Below, piece by piece: positions 25,621 to 33,288 of a DNA stretch of 64,000 nt. This DNA comes from Saprospiraceae bacterium (GTDB lineage: Bacteria > Bacteroidota > Bacteroidia > Chitinophagales > Saprospiraceae). Within the stretch, counting starts at the first letter, position 1, and each line of letters begins with the position of its first letter. Position numbers and translations under genes: made by a program. The stretch lies in NCBI GenBank assembly GCA_019187225.1, contig JABAQQ010000020.1, positions 62,001-126,000 of the forward strand. The letters are read 5' to 3'. The notes beneath the pieces were generated by a model. It did no database searches. It was not told where the DNA came from and saw only the letters and a list, made by a program, of their open reading frames with translations.

Positions 25621-26943
25621 TCAGTGTTTAGGTTCATTTTTACCTGAATTATCGGACTGAGGCATCTGTCGGATCGCATTATTTCTGCACAATTGGGCAT
25701 AACCCAGCGTAGGATTTATAGCCAATGCGCGATCCAACCATTCAATCCCCTCTTTAAACAGGCCCAATTGGACAAGCGCACAGCCCTTTCCAGCATACGA
25801 TGACGGAAAACCTTTGTCCAGTTCAATGGCTTTGTCGAAATCGGCGATCGCCGGTTCGATTTGACCCAGTTTCAGGTATGCTTCTCCGCGATTATAATAA
25901 GGCGTCATATAAAACGGATTCAAAGCGATAGATTGGGTATAGTCTTGAATAGCCTCCTTCAATTTATCTGAATTTGCTTTTGCCAGGCCGCGATTATTGT
26001 ATGGGGTGGCGTCTTCAGGTTCCAGCAGGATGGCCTTGGTGTAGTCGGCTATTCCTTCCCGGAACCTGCCCAAATCGCAATAGGCATTACCCCGGTTGTT
26101 GTAAGCATCGGCATAATCCGGCTGGGCTTGGATGGCCCTGGTAAAATAACGGATTTTGATTTCGGGCGTCGTTTCCATATTGCCTGCTATAAGAAAACGC
26201 AACGCGGTCGAATCAATTTTTTTGGCGTATCGCGGCGTGGGCGGGCCAACAAATTTTTTGTCTTCGCTGTTGCTTTTCCGCTGCAGATCAATTTTATAAG
26301 GACGCCTGACGATAGCGCCATCCTCGATGGAATAGATTGAGTCGCGCCGGCCAAAATCATAGGACCTTGATTTATAGTTGTACATCATCGAGTTCATCCG
26401 CTCTCTCGGCGCAGGATGAGAAGACGAAGGGCTGTATTGCGAATACCCCCTGAAGCCGGATAGCATCTGATCCATACTTGCGCCCATCTTGTAAAGGGTT
26501 TTACAGGCGAACTCGTCCGCTTTTTGTTCAAATTTCCGCAATATGAAGGAGTTGGTTTCCGAAAAATCGTCATCGTGAACGTGATGCGCAATCTCATGAG
26601 CAAAAACCAGCCAAACTGCCCATTTCGATTGAGCATCTATACTAAATTTTTTAATAAATTCAGGATTGTACAATATGAATCGCCGTTTTCCGACGCGTGT
26701 AGCCAGGGCGTTGCGGCATGGGGATTCCCGCAGGATAAAATTAGCCTCGATATCGTTGACTGCAAGAATGGCTGATACTATTTCCAGCGACTCCTCGGAG
26801 GCGTCCTGGATTACATATTTGCCCGATACCGGCTCCATTCCGTCAAAATTGCAATACGCTTCAACGGTTATGGTGTCCTGCCCCATAACAGGCGAGCAGA
26901 GATAAGACAATAATAGCAGTGAAAGGAATCTGAATGTTTTCAT
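25621..26943 (-). CDS. exported metallopeptidase-like protein with TPR repeats
   Basis: About 440 residues from the ATG at 26943, giving the signal peptide FRFLSLLLLSYLCSPVMGQ. The N-terminal half carries HEIAHHVHDD, a zinc-metallopeptidase HExxH, followed by KFEQKADEFACKTLYKMG in which the glutamate or aspartates could be the third ligand, as in M48-type peptidases. The C-terminal half (~285-430) has four to five tetratricopeptide repeats (YADAYNNRGNAYCDLGRF, ATPYNNRGLAKAN and similar). A periplasmic protease or chaperone resembling BepA, which also joins M48 and TPR domains, is a reasonable comparison. Activity is unproven. Confidence 0.8.
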   Translation of the reverse strand: MKTFRFLSLLLLSYLCSPVMGQDTITVEAYCNFDGMEPVSGKYVIQDASEESLEIVSAILAVNDIEANFILRESPCRNALATRVGKRRFILYNPEFIKKFSIDAQSKWAVWLVFAHEIAHHVHDDDFSETNSFILRKFEQKADEFACKTLYKMGASMDQMLSGFRGYSQYSPSSSHPAPRERMNSMMYNYKSRSYDFGRRDSIYSIEDGAIVRRPYKIDLQRKSNSEDKKFVGPPTPRYAKKIDSTALRFLIAGNMETTPEIKIRYFTRAIQAQPDYADAYNNRGNAYCDLGRFREGIADYTKAILLEPEDATPYNNRGLAKANSDKLKEAIQDYTQSIALNPFYMTPYYNRGEAYLKLGQIEPAIADFDKAIELDKGFPSSYAGKGCALVQLGLFKEGIEWLDRALAINPTLGYAQLCRNNAIRQMPQSDNSGKNEPKH

Positions 26944-27027
26944 TTGAGGGTCGAAATTAATATTGTTTTGTTTCAATTCGCCGGACAAATCAAAATCGCC
27001 CGGCGAATATCCTTTACTTGGTCGCAA

Positions 27028-27801
27028 TCAAAAAGGCCTCTTATCGCGATAATAAAACCCGATTTCCTTTTCACCGATCTCATACCGGCAATTGGAAGCT
27101 TGCTGTGCCTGTACCGTAGCTGCAACGAATTCGAGTATCTCTTGCCTTTGGCTGAGCGGCGTTTTTGTCTGCGCTTCCCATTGCGCCTCCGTAGGTATAT
27201 CTATGTAAAACATACAATGGCCGCCGCCCATTTCGTGGCTGAACCCGATGCGTTTTTCGTTGTCCACATAAATGATCATTCCGGCCCGAAAAGTGCCCTC
27301 GTATTCGATGCGGCGGGAAAATTTTGTCGCTATTTCTTTTTGCAGTTTTTCGCGCAGGAGAAGGTCTTCATTGGGAATTTCATTTCCCAACCCGTCGCGG
27401 TAAACCATGGGTTCCGGTTGCCCGGCAGTCTCCGGGGCCGGCTTTTCGACGGGTGGTTCGACGTGCTCCGGATATTTCAAAATAGCGATCCGGTGTTTCC
27501 AACCCTCCGGATGGTCAATCTCGATGTCGTACTCACCGGGGGCGATGTCGAGCGTATCCCAAAGCAGTTGAATACTGCCGCTGAGCCTGTCCGAAGTGGG
27601 GCGCTCGTCCACCACTTGTTGGGTGCGCGTGTCAACCAACCGCATCGCGCCGTAATCGTATCCGCTTTGCGGCAGCCAGATGATGAGTTGCTGACAATCG
27701 GGGTAATGCACGAATTGCGTCTTTGCGATGGGAGGCGTCCCGTTCTGCGCGCCGGTGTTTTCGGTGGCGCCGATGACCATTTTGCCGAAGTATTGTTCCA
27801 T
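27028..27801 (-). CDS. hypothetical protein
   Basis: 257 residues from the ATG at 27801; no signal peptide. The N-terminal half reads as beta strands (KTQFVHYPDCQQLIIWLP, DTLDIAPGEYDIEIDHPEGW), the latter resembling an FixG/DUF-like carbohydrate or extracellular sandwich strand pattern. A proline/glutamate-rich linker (EHVEPPVEKPAPETAGQPEP) separates it from a charged C-terminal domain. No family was recognised. It lies 84 bases upstream of the metallopeptidase gene on the same strand. The longer upstream reading frame to 27915 is not supported by any sequence feature. Confidence 0.6.
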   Translation of the reverse strand: MEQYFGKMVIGATENTGAQNGTPPIAKTQFVHYPDCQQLIIWLPQSGYDYGAMRLVDTRTQQVVDERPTSDRLSGSIQLLWDTLDIAPGEYDIEIDHPEGWKHRIAILKYPEHVEPPVEKPAPETAGQPEPMVYRDGLGNEIPNEDLLLREKLQKEIATKFSRRIEYEGTFRAGMIIYVDNEKRIGFSHEMGGGHCMFYIDIPTEAQWEAQTKTPLSQRQEILEFVAATVQAQQASNCRYEIGEKEIGFYYRDKRPF

Positions 27802-27971
27802 GATGCGGGTGGTTGAAAGAAAAGTCCGTACCGGTGCAAAGGAACAGAAGCCCGGGCAATTCCATTCCAATCCTTGTAAAAACCGCCCGGCGACGAGGGT
27901 GTTGACAACGAGCAAGGCGAACTACCGCCGGTTTTCGCGAAAGAGCAATGGAACAGGTTTTGTCATAACTA

Positions 27972-28328
27972 TCAGAACGTTAGTACTTTTTCGCTCTCCA
28001 CGACCCATTGCGTAAGTTCGGCCATCGTGCTGAGTTCCGTGCCTTTTACGAGCGGAACGTTTTTCAACCCGCGCGCGTCGGCGCAACTGCCGCAGATTTT
28101 GACTTTGGCGCCTTTCTGCAAGGATAACGCCAGCATCCGCTCTATGTTATAATAACCGTTTGGAGTGCTTTGGCCTGCGATGGCACAGTTGACGCCATCG
28201 GCCAGAAGAAAAATGCGGACTTCCGATTCAGGGTGGTCTTTACCCAATTGGTTGGCTAAACGCAAGGCGTTGTAAGCCTTTTCGGTGCCGTAAGGTGCGT
28301 CGTTGATGATGATTAAGATGCTGCGCAT
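27972..28328 (-). CDS. DsrE/DsrF-like sulfur-relay family protein
   Basis: 118 residues, the normal size of a DsrE-like protein. SILIIINDAPYGTEKAYNALRLANQL and VRIFLLADGVNCAIAGQ are typical of the family, and KVKICGSCADARGL contains the cysteine pair at the position where family members carry persulfide. Such proteins are sulfur carriers in oxidation or relay systems, or NAD(P)-independent redox proteins. The gene follows the DUF3365 haem gene by 6 bases, so both are in one operon. It may work with the sulfide locus at 33-37 kb, though the two are 5 kb apart. Confidence 0.85.
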   Translation of the reverse strand: MRSILIIINDAPYGTEKAYNALRLANQLGKDHPESEVRIFLLADGVNCAIAGQSTPNGYYNIERMLALSLQKGAKVKICGSCADARGLKNVPLVKGTELSTMAELTQWVVESEKVLTF

Positions 28329-28334
28329 GGTCTG

Positions 28335-28940
28335 TTATCTTTTGTCGTCAAATTCTATTTTGAACAATCCCCTGAGTTCGCCCATCGCAAAACCGGTGGC
28401 TTGGTCTTCCGGGTAAAGCGTTTTCAAGGCGTTCAACACTTCCGCATCGATATCGGTATCGGGTTTGCCGTGGCATTTCAGGCAAGTGGGCATCGCGATG
28501 ACGACGGGAGCATAGTAGGTATATTTTCCCTTGCCGGTGGTAATGACAGGAGCGGTTGCGGCGCCCTTTTCGATCTGCGCGATATAATTTTTGATCAACG
28601 CCATTTCTTCCTCGTTCGCGGCATTCGCCGGGTTCCGGTTTTTGTGCGACACCCTGCTTATTTTCACTTTTTCCAGTTTTGCAATGCTGTCGGTGAGCGG
28701 GAGCGCATTGACCGAACAGTACTTGATCGCTTCGACAGTACCGTTTGCCTGTATTTCGGAAGACAGCTTGGTCAGGAGCGCCCCCGACAGACTTGCGCTG
28801 ATTTGCTTTCCCTTTTCTATCAACGCTGTTCTTGTTTTATCGTCTAATTCTTTGTCTTGTTGGCAGGAAACAAAAAGAGAGGTGCACAGAATACTTGTCA
28901 GTGCAAGTCTGAACAGGATGGTCGTTTTTCGTGTATCCAT
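28335..28940 (-). CDS. DUF3365 c-type haem lipoprotein
   Basis: About 201 residues from the ATG at 28940, giving a lipoprotein signal (LALTSILCTSLFVSC). The central part resembles the DUF3365/Tll0287-like haem sensor domain (VEAIKYCSVNALPLTDSIA, NPANAANEEEMALI) and the c-type haem-binding site is CLKCH near residue 159. It should be a periplasm-facing lipoprotein with covalent haem, used for electron transfer or redox or gas sensing. It is transcribed with the DsrE gene. A symmetrical GGTGA-N6-TCACC site lies about 55 bases upstream. Confidence 0.85.
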   Translation of the reverse strand: MDTRKTTILFRLALTSILCTSLFVSCQQDKELDDKTRTALIEKGKQISASLSGALLTKLSSEIQANGTVEAIKYCSVNALPLTDSIAKLEKVKISRVSHKNRNPANAANEEEMALIKNYIAQIEKGAATAPVITTGKGKYTYYAPVVIAMPTCLKCHGKPDTDIDAEVLNALKTLYPEDQATGFAMGELRGLFKIEFDDKR

Positions 28941-28994
28941 GATTTGACCGGATGATTGCTGAATGCAAATATCCAATTGCTTTGCGCATCTTAC

Positions 28995-29012
28995 CGGTGA
29001 TTTTTGTCACCG
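28995..29012. promoter_or_regulatory. CRP/FNR-type palindromic site upstream of the haem/DsrE operon
   Basis: CGGTGA at 28995-29000 and TCACCG at 29007-29012 flank six bases (TTTTTG). The inner half-sites GTGA-N6-TCAC match the general CRP/FNR-superfamily operator form. Position about 55 bases upstream of the DUF3365 start fits an activator site. Alternative: a weak hairpin with no function. Confidence 0.4.
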
Positions 29013-29084
29013 TTCGTGATACTTTTTTAGTTGCCGGCCCACGCTTTTAGTGATGTTCCCAATGGCAGTCCGGCACGAGTTTTT

Positions 29085-30332
29085 TTATTTGCCATCTTTC
29101 TCTACACGCTTCCAGGTCTGAGTACGGTAAAAAATGCCCCAGTATCCCCTGACTTTCAGGGTGTTGGCATCTTCCAGCCAGACGGAACTGCTGTATGTTG
29201 TTCCATTGCCGGGGTCGAGAATGTAGCCATTTGCCCAGAGACCGTTTTCCTTTTTGAAACCCCACATGAAGGTCAATCCGACGATTTTGGCGTTCTTTTT
29301 TTCGCCGGGGCATCGCAGGCAGACAGGGTCTTCGCCTTCCCAGGGTTGCAGGAAAATCTTGATTACCTTCCCCTCGATGCTGCCGTTTTTCTCCGTGATT
29401 TTCACCAGGGACAAAGGCAGGCCGCTTTCCTCATGGAAGGTCTGCCAGATGCCTTCTGCCGACTGCGCCGATGAGGCAGAAACAAAGCTCAACATTAGAA
29501 GCATGGGCGCAACGTGCTTGCTTGGCGCAGAACTGATTTTGAACGGCTCGGTATCCTTGTCGGACTCGCTTTTTCTTGATGTCACCTCATCAAAAGCCTG
29601 TCGATAACCCGCTTGTTCGGTGCCGAGACATCGGTCCCACCAGGTAAAATAAAGGCCGTAATTGCCGTTAAAATGCTTGTGGTGCAGGTCGTGGTGTGTG
29701 GTCGTCGTATGCCAGTTGAGCCACTTGTTGCGAATAAACCACGCGGGCAAAAACTCGATGCCGAGGTGCCCCAGCACATTGCGGATTATCATGTAAATCA
29801 GAAAGATAAAAAGCGCCAGCGTATGCGCGGGAATGGTCAGGACGATAAGTACAAAAACACCCGCTTCCACGACCGCCTCCAGGGGGTGAAACGAATACGC
29901 CGCCCACGGAGAAGGATTGGTCGAGCGGTGATGCACAACATGAACGTGCCGGAAGATTTTGGGGTGGTGCATCAGCCGGTGTGTCCAGTAAAAATAAGCG
30001 TCGTGCAGCAAAATCATGAGGACAATGCTAACTGCGAACCACAACCCGCTATGCTCACCAAAATCGTCGTAGATGCGCGCGTAACCCGCCTTTTTAAGGC
30101 TGAAAATGCCAAACCCGACGAGCGCGAAAATGAACACCGTGCTCATGGAATAGCGGAATTCAAATCCTATTTTGTCAGACTCCAAAGGCTTCTGCTGAAT
30201 AACGCGGTGTCGCCATTTTTTGAAAAAAATGATCCAGAAGACAAGATAAGCCGCTCCGGCCGCCAAAAAATAACGGAGGAAATCAGTCAGTAAAATGTGA
30301 AGGAAGATTTCGGGAAACGAAAGTTGTTGCAT
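29085..30332 (-). CDS. sterol desaturase/fatty acid hydroxylase fused to DUF2147
   Basis: 415 residues in one frame. Residues ~1-250 are a membrane fatty-acid-hydroxylase/sterol-desaturase domain with four or five hydrophobic segments and the diiron histidine clusters HDAYFYWTHRLMHH (110-123), HVVHHRSTNPSPW (131-143) and HTTTTHHDLHH (208-218). Residues ~294-411 are a DUF2147 domain (GIWQTFHEES...DPGNGTTYSS...TLKVRGYWGIFYRTQTW). Between them, at 274-291, lies a hydrophobic stretch with an ASSAQS cleavage-like end, resembling the signal peptide of a stand-alone DUF2147 protein. The fusion therefore looks like two genes joined without losing the signal sequence. Substrates are unknown. Confidence 0.85.
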   Translation of the reverse strand: MQQLSFPEIFLHILLTDFLRYFLAAGAAYLVFWIIFFKKWRHRVIQQKPLESDKIGFEFRYSMSTVFIFALVGFGIFSLKKAGYARIYDDFGEHSGLWFAVSIVLMILLHDAYFYWTHRLMHHPKIFRHVHVVHHRSTNPSPWAAYSFHPLEAVVEAGVFVLIVLTIPAHTLALFIFLIYMIIRNVLGHLGIEFLPAWFIRNKWLNWHTTTTHHDLHHKHFNGNYGLYFTWWDRCLGTEQAGYRQAFDEVTSRKSESDKDTEPFKISSAPSKHVAPMLLMLSFVSASSAQSAEGIWQTFHEESGLPLSLVKITEKNGSIEGKVIKIFLQPWEGEDPVCLRCPGEKKNAKIVGLTFMWGFKKENGLWANGYILDPGNGTTYSSSVWLEDANTLKVRGYWGIFYRTQTWKRVEKDGK

Positions 30333-30356
30333 CGTATGGCAGTTTTTTTTGAAAAA

Positions 30357-30449
30357 ATTCGGGGCAAAACTGCCGTCGTCATCATCGTCGAATCCACCTG
30401 AAAATGAAAAATACTGATGGATTTCAACATCGAGGAGCGTTTGTCAAGC
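30357..30449. repeat. ~95-bp duplicated regulatory element, copy A
   Basis: Related over its length to 31288-31381: both start ATTCGGGG.CAAAACTG and end with GAAAAAT..., GATGGATTT and ATCGAGGAG blocks in the same order and spacing. Each lies just downstream of an AraC-type reading frame and just upstream of the next minus-strand gene, here the desaturase fusion. It is probably a promoter/operator region copied together with the regulator. Confidence 0.6.
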
Positions 30450-30632
30450 CGATTTTGCCGGGAAATCCCGCAGTGGCCGCCAATCGGCCAGCAAATAGCC
30501 AACCACGCACAATCCGAACATCAAGCCTGTGTCTATGCCCTGCCAACTTCTCCTGTCGCGCCAAAAAAGACACAACACGAGTAGGATTTGGGCGATGGCC
30601 GCAAAACGAAGAATGTCAACGAGGTCGGTCAT
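30444..30632 (-). pseudogene. truncated AraC-type regulator (N-terminus only)
   Basis: 62 codons corresponding to the first two membrane segments of the intact regulator at 31389-32417: LRFAAIAQILLVLCLF against LRFAAISQLLLLGFLL, and VVGYLLADWRPL against VISYLLVDWGQL. The remaining ~280 residues, including the DNA-binding domain, are missing, and the frame ends in the duplicated element. It is a decayed paralogue from a local duplication. Translation of the fragment cannot be excluded but it could not bind DNA. Confidence 0.7.
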
Positions 30633-30693
30633 GAGACGGCTCTTTTCAAAAACTTTGTGTTCTAACACGAGTAGGCTGGCCTAATCTGTGATT

Positions 30694-30863
30694 TCACAAA
30701 AGTAGCAGCAAATACCCCAATGCAGCTCCGCCCAGCACCACGAACGCGCTGTTTACCTTTTTGAAAACGAAGGTCGCCGTCAGGCTGGCGAGCTTTCGGT
30801 GGAATTGAGGCCGGGTATCAGGTTGGTAGCGCCCACGAGGTCGAGAAAATGCTCGTGCGTCAT
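30694..30863 (-). pseudogene. chromate transporter (ChrA) remnant, both ends without the middle
   Basis: The start, from the ATG at 30863, reads THEHFLDLVGATNLIPG.NSTE, a signature of the chromate ion transporter ChrA. Within 25 codons the sequence shifts frame and continues as SLTATFVFKKVNSAFVVLGG...GYLLLLL, which resembles a ChrA C-terminus. Roughly 350 codons between are absent, so a large internal deletion destroyed the gene. It begins 2 bases from the stop of the TonB-domain gene, which suggests the transporter was once the downstream gene of that operon. Confidence 0.65.
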
Positions 30864-30864
30864 C

Positions 30865-31263
30865 CTATTGCAGTTTGAAGGTTATGGGCCAGACAATAAC
30901 GACAGGGACGCCGCTCCCGTTGCGCCTGGCCGGTTCCCAATCGGGAAGCGACGCGGCCAGTCGCAACGCTTCTTCATCGCAGCCGTAGCCGATGCCTTCG
31001 AGCACCGTCGCGGCAGTCACCTGCCCGCGCTCGTTCAGGCGCAGCCGGAGTGTTACCGTGCCTTCGATGCCGTATTCCTTAGCCATTTCCGGGTACCGGA
31101 GTTTCGATTGTATATATTGCTGCAAGGCCTTCGGGCCGCCGGGAAAGGCGGGTTTGGAGGCGTGGAGTGCCGGAAAACCGTTCGTTTTGGTTTGTATGCG
31201 TTCCTGGGCGCTCGCGGCAACCGGAAGCAATAAAAGGCAAAGCGCCGTCACCAGATTTTTCAT
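30865..31263 (-). CDS. TonB C-terminal domain (energy transducer-like) protein
   Basis: About 132 residues from the ATG at 31263, with a signal peptide (KNLVTALCLLLLPVAASAQ). The rest is a TonB C-terminal domain: FPGGPKALQQYIQSKLRYPEMAKEYGIEGTVTLRLRLNERGQV...LPDWEPARRNG..V, followed by the ITFKL end. The protein lacks the membrane anchor and proline-rich spacer of true TonB, so it is a small periplasmic TonB-like protein, common in Bacteroidota, of unknown partner. It is next to the AraC regulator gene and its upstream region contains the duplicated element, so it may be that regulator's target. Confidence 0.8.
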   Translation of the reverse strand: MKNLVTALCLLLLPVAASAQERIQTKTNGFPALHASKPAFPGGPKALQQYIQSKLRYPEMAKEYGIEGTVTLRLRLNERGQVTAATVLEGIGYGCDEEALRLAASLPDWEPARRNGSGVPVVIVWPITFKLQ

Positions 31264-31287
31264 ACCATCAGTTTTGTTATGTGAAAG

Positions 31288-31381
31288 ATTCGGGGACAAA
31301 ACTGTGGGTGAAAGCGCGGCGCGATCCTCCTTTTTTCGAAAAATGCCGATGGATTTTGAAATCGAGGAGGATTTTTCAGCC
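31288..31381. repeat. ~95-bp duplicated regulatory element, copy B
   Basis: Partner of 30357-30449, lying between the intact AraC regulator and the TonB-domain gene start. The best-kept blocks are ATTCGGGGACAAAACTG at 31288-31304 and GATGGATTTTGAAATCGAGG at 31348-31367. Conservation outside coding sequence argues for a binding site. Confidence 0.6.
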
Positions 31382-31388
31382 CTGTCGC

Positions 31389-32417
31389 CTACGGGCGGTT
31401 GCGCCGGCGGTACTCTGTCGGCGTCATGCCGGTTATTTCCCGGAACGCCTTGTTGAACGGCGCCAGCGAATTGTAGCCGACTTCGTAGGCGATTTCCAGT
31501 ACCGTCAGCTCCGGCCTGGCGGGGTCGGTGAGTAGGGAGCAGGCTTCGTCTATGCGATAGGAATTGAGAAAATCGTTGAAGTTTCGAAAGCCCAGGCGGC
31601 GGTTGATGGTTTGGCGCAGCCGGTATTCCTTTACCTCCATTTTTTCGGCAAGCGCGCGGATGGTCAGTCCTTCCGTGCGGTATATTTTTTCGACTTCGAC
31701 CAAATGCATCAGTTGCGCGGCGAGGCGGGGATCAGGCTCCGGTTTCGGGGGCGGCGGAGGCGGCAATTCCGTTTCGTTATAAAAACCCGCTTTGAATTCC
31801 AGGCGGCGCGCTGCGAAAAAGAACGTCAGACCGGCGATGGTGAGTTTTTGAATAAATCCCAGTACTGCGGGCGCTTCGAGCGGAAAAGCAAGTTCCGACA
31901 ACACCGTGCCTGCCATCGGCAGTGCCGTGAGCAGGATGAATACCCCGCGGAATTGCAAGCGGGCAACCAGCAAATCGGCCGCGCGGTTGCGGGCTGCTTC
32001 CATCAGCCCGAGGACGACAAAAAACAGCGACAGACCATGATGCAGCATCCGAAGGATTTTAGAAGCCGCAGTTTCCATGTCTAAGCATTGTCCGATATAA
32101 AAATTGGCCAACAGCAAGGCAAGCAACGCTGCCAGCGCCCAAAACATCCACCTTTCAAGCCTGAAGTGATCGTCGAACAGCGACTTGCTGAACAGCCAGA
32201 AAAAATACGGCAAGGCAAAGGTGGGCACGAGAAAAAGGTAGTGCAACACTGCCGGAAGTTGTCCCCAATCTACCAGCAGGTAACTGATGACCGAAAAACA
32301 AAAAAGCGATGTGGGCAGGATAAACTGCCTGCGACCGCCTTTACCCAGCAAAAGAAAGCCCAGCAACAAGAGCTGCGAGATCGCGGCAAAGCGAAGCATT
32401 TCGGTGAAAAATTGCAT
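31389..32417 (-). CDS. membrane-anchored AraC-family transcriptional regulator
   Basis: 342 residues. About 200 N-terminal residues form seven hydrophobic segments (LRFAAISQLLLLGFLLL, FSVISYLLVDWGQLPAVLHYLF and others), and the C-terminus is an AraC DNA-binding domain with two helix-turn-helix units (LTIRALAEKMEVKEYRLRQTI; TVLEIAYEVGYNSLAPFNKAF...TGMTPTEYRR). A proline cluster (PPPPPPKPEP) links them. It is a one-component regulator that could sense a membrane or periplasmic signal. A truncated paralogue is 0.8 kb downstream and a shared element lies next to both copies. Confidence 0.88.
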   Translation of the reverse strand: MQFFTEMLRFAAISQLLLLGFLLLGKGGRRQFILPTSLFCFSVISYLLVDWGQLPAVLHYLFLVPTFALPYFFWLFSKSLFDDHFRLERWMFWALAALLALLLANFYIGQCLDMETAASKILRMLHHGLSLFFVVLGLMEAARNRAADLLVARLQFRGVFILLTALPMAGTVLSELAFPLEAPAVLGFIQKLTIAGLTFFFAARRLEFKAGFYNETELPPPPPPKPEPDPRLAAQLMHLVEVEKIYRTEGLTIRALAEKMEVKEYRLRQTINRRLGFRNFNDFLNSYRIDEACSLLTDPARPELTVLEIAYEVGYNSLAPFNKAFREITGMTPTEYRRRNRP

Positions 32418-32557
32418 GCCGGGTGGTTTAAATCTTGGCCGTTAATTTAAGAACCAGCTGTAAAAATAGCGCGCCCGCGCAAGGGTTCAACCATTAAGTT
32501 GATTGCATAGCCCCGAAATCCAGGACTTTGTGGAGATCGGGATGAAATTGATCAAAC

Positions 32558-32588
32558 ATGAGTCTGAATTTTGCAACAATGTAAAAAC
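32558..32588. repeat. single end of the 5127-5391 palindromic element
   Basis: CATGAGTC followed by GAATTTTGCAACAATGTAAA matches the left end of the 265-bp element (5127-5160) apart from a 4-base deletion and three substitutions. No opposite end lies nearby, so it is a solo or decayed copy in the 224-bp gap between the AraC regulator and the methyltransferase gene; nothing else was recognised there. Confidence 0.6.
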
Positions 32589-32641
32589 GATGCACGAGCG
32601 TTTTGTTGCGCCTCTGTGGTTTAATTTTGTTTAAATACTTA

Positions 32642-33283
32642 CTAACCCGATGTTGTGAAAAGGCTATCCGGCTTCATCCCTGCAATGACCGCAAAACTCC
32701 CGCTCCCCACTCCTTGCTCCGGCCTTTGCACTTCCGCCACATTCTCATCAAAAAGCGTTTGTGCAAATTTAAAATCGCGAAAACCTGCTGCCCGCATCCA
32801 GACAGCGATTTCTTCAGGGCTGTGAAAACGGGCATTCCGGTATGAGGAGGAGCCGCTTTGCCGGTATTTTTGAGCAATGGCGCCGTTTTTATCCAAAAAG
32901 GCGACAACAAAACTGCCGCCCGGCGATAAAACCCGGAACACTTCGGCAAAAGCCGCCGGCACGTCATCCAGAAAACAATCCACTGTTACCATCATTGCCA
33001 AATCGAAGTGCGCATCGGGGTAAGGCATCTTTTCGGCGACACCCTTTTCGACTTCGATCCCCCGCGCGCGGGCAAGGGCGACGTATTCCTCCAAAGGCTC
33101 CAGCCCGTATTGAACCCCCAACGCGGCGGCAAACCTGCCCGTACCCACGCCGATTTCCACGCCTTTATGAAAGGACGGCAGCACAGACCGGATAGCGGCC
33201 AGTTCCGACTGGAACAGCGCAGGGTGCTCGTCGAACCAGCGGTCGTAGGCGATGGCTTGTTTTTGAAATCCTGGCATGAGCAT
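32642..33283 (-). CDS. class I SAM-dependent methyltransferase
   Basis: 213 residues of the UbiE/COQ5-like Methyltransf_11 type. SAM-binding motif I is GVEIGVGTGRFAAALGV; the acidic ribose-binding residue follows in GLEPLEEYV; later motifs are MPYPDAHFDLAMMVTVDCFLDD and FRVLSPGGSFVVAFLD. The protein is cytoplasmic and its methyl acceptor is unknown. The stop lies near a gap carrying a solo repeat end, and the start is 6 bases from the stop of the flavoprotein gene, so the two are co-transcribed. Starts at 33283 or 33277 are equally good. Confidence 0.87.
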   Translation of the reverse strand: MLMPGFQKQAIAYDRWFDEHPALFQSELAAIRSVLPSFHKGVEIGVGTGRFAAALGVQYGLEPLEEYVALARARGIEVEKGVAEKMPYPDAHFDLAMMVTVDCFLDDVPAAFAEVFRVLSPGGSFVVAFLDKNGAIAQKYRQSGSSSYRNARFHSPEEIAVWMRAAGFRDFKFAQTLFDENVAEVQRPEQGVGSGSFAVIAGMKPDSLFTTSG

Positions 33284-33288
33284 ATTTA

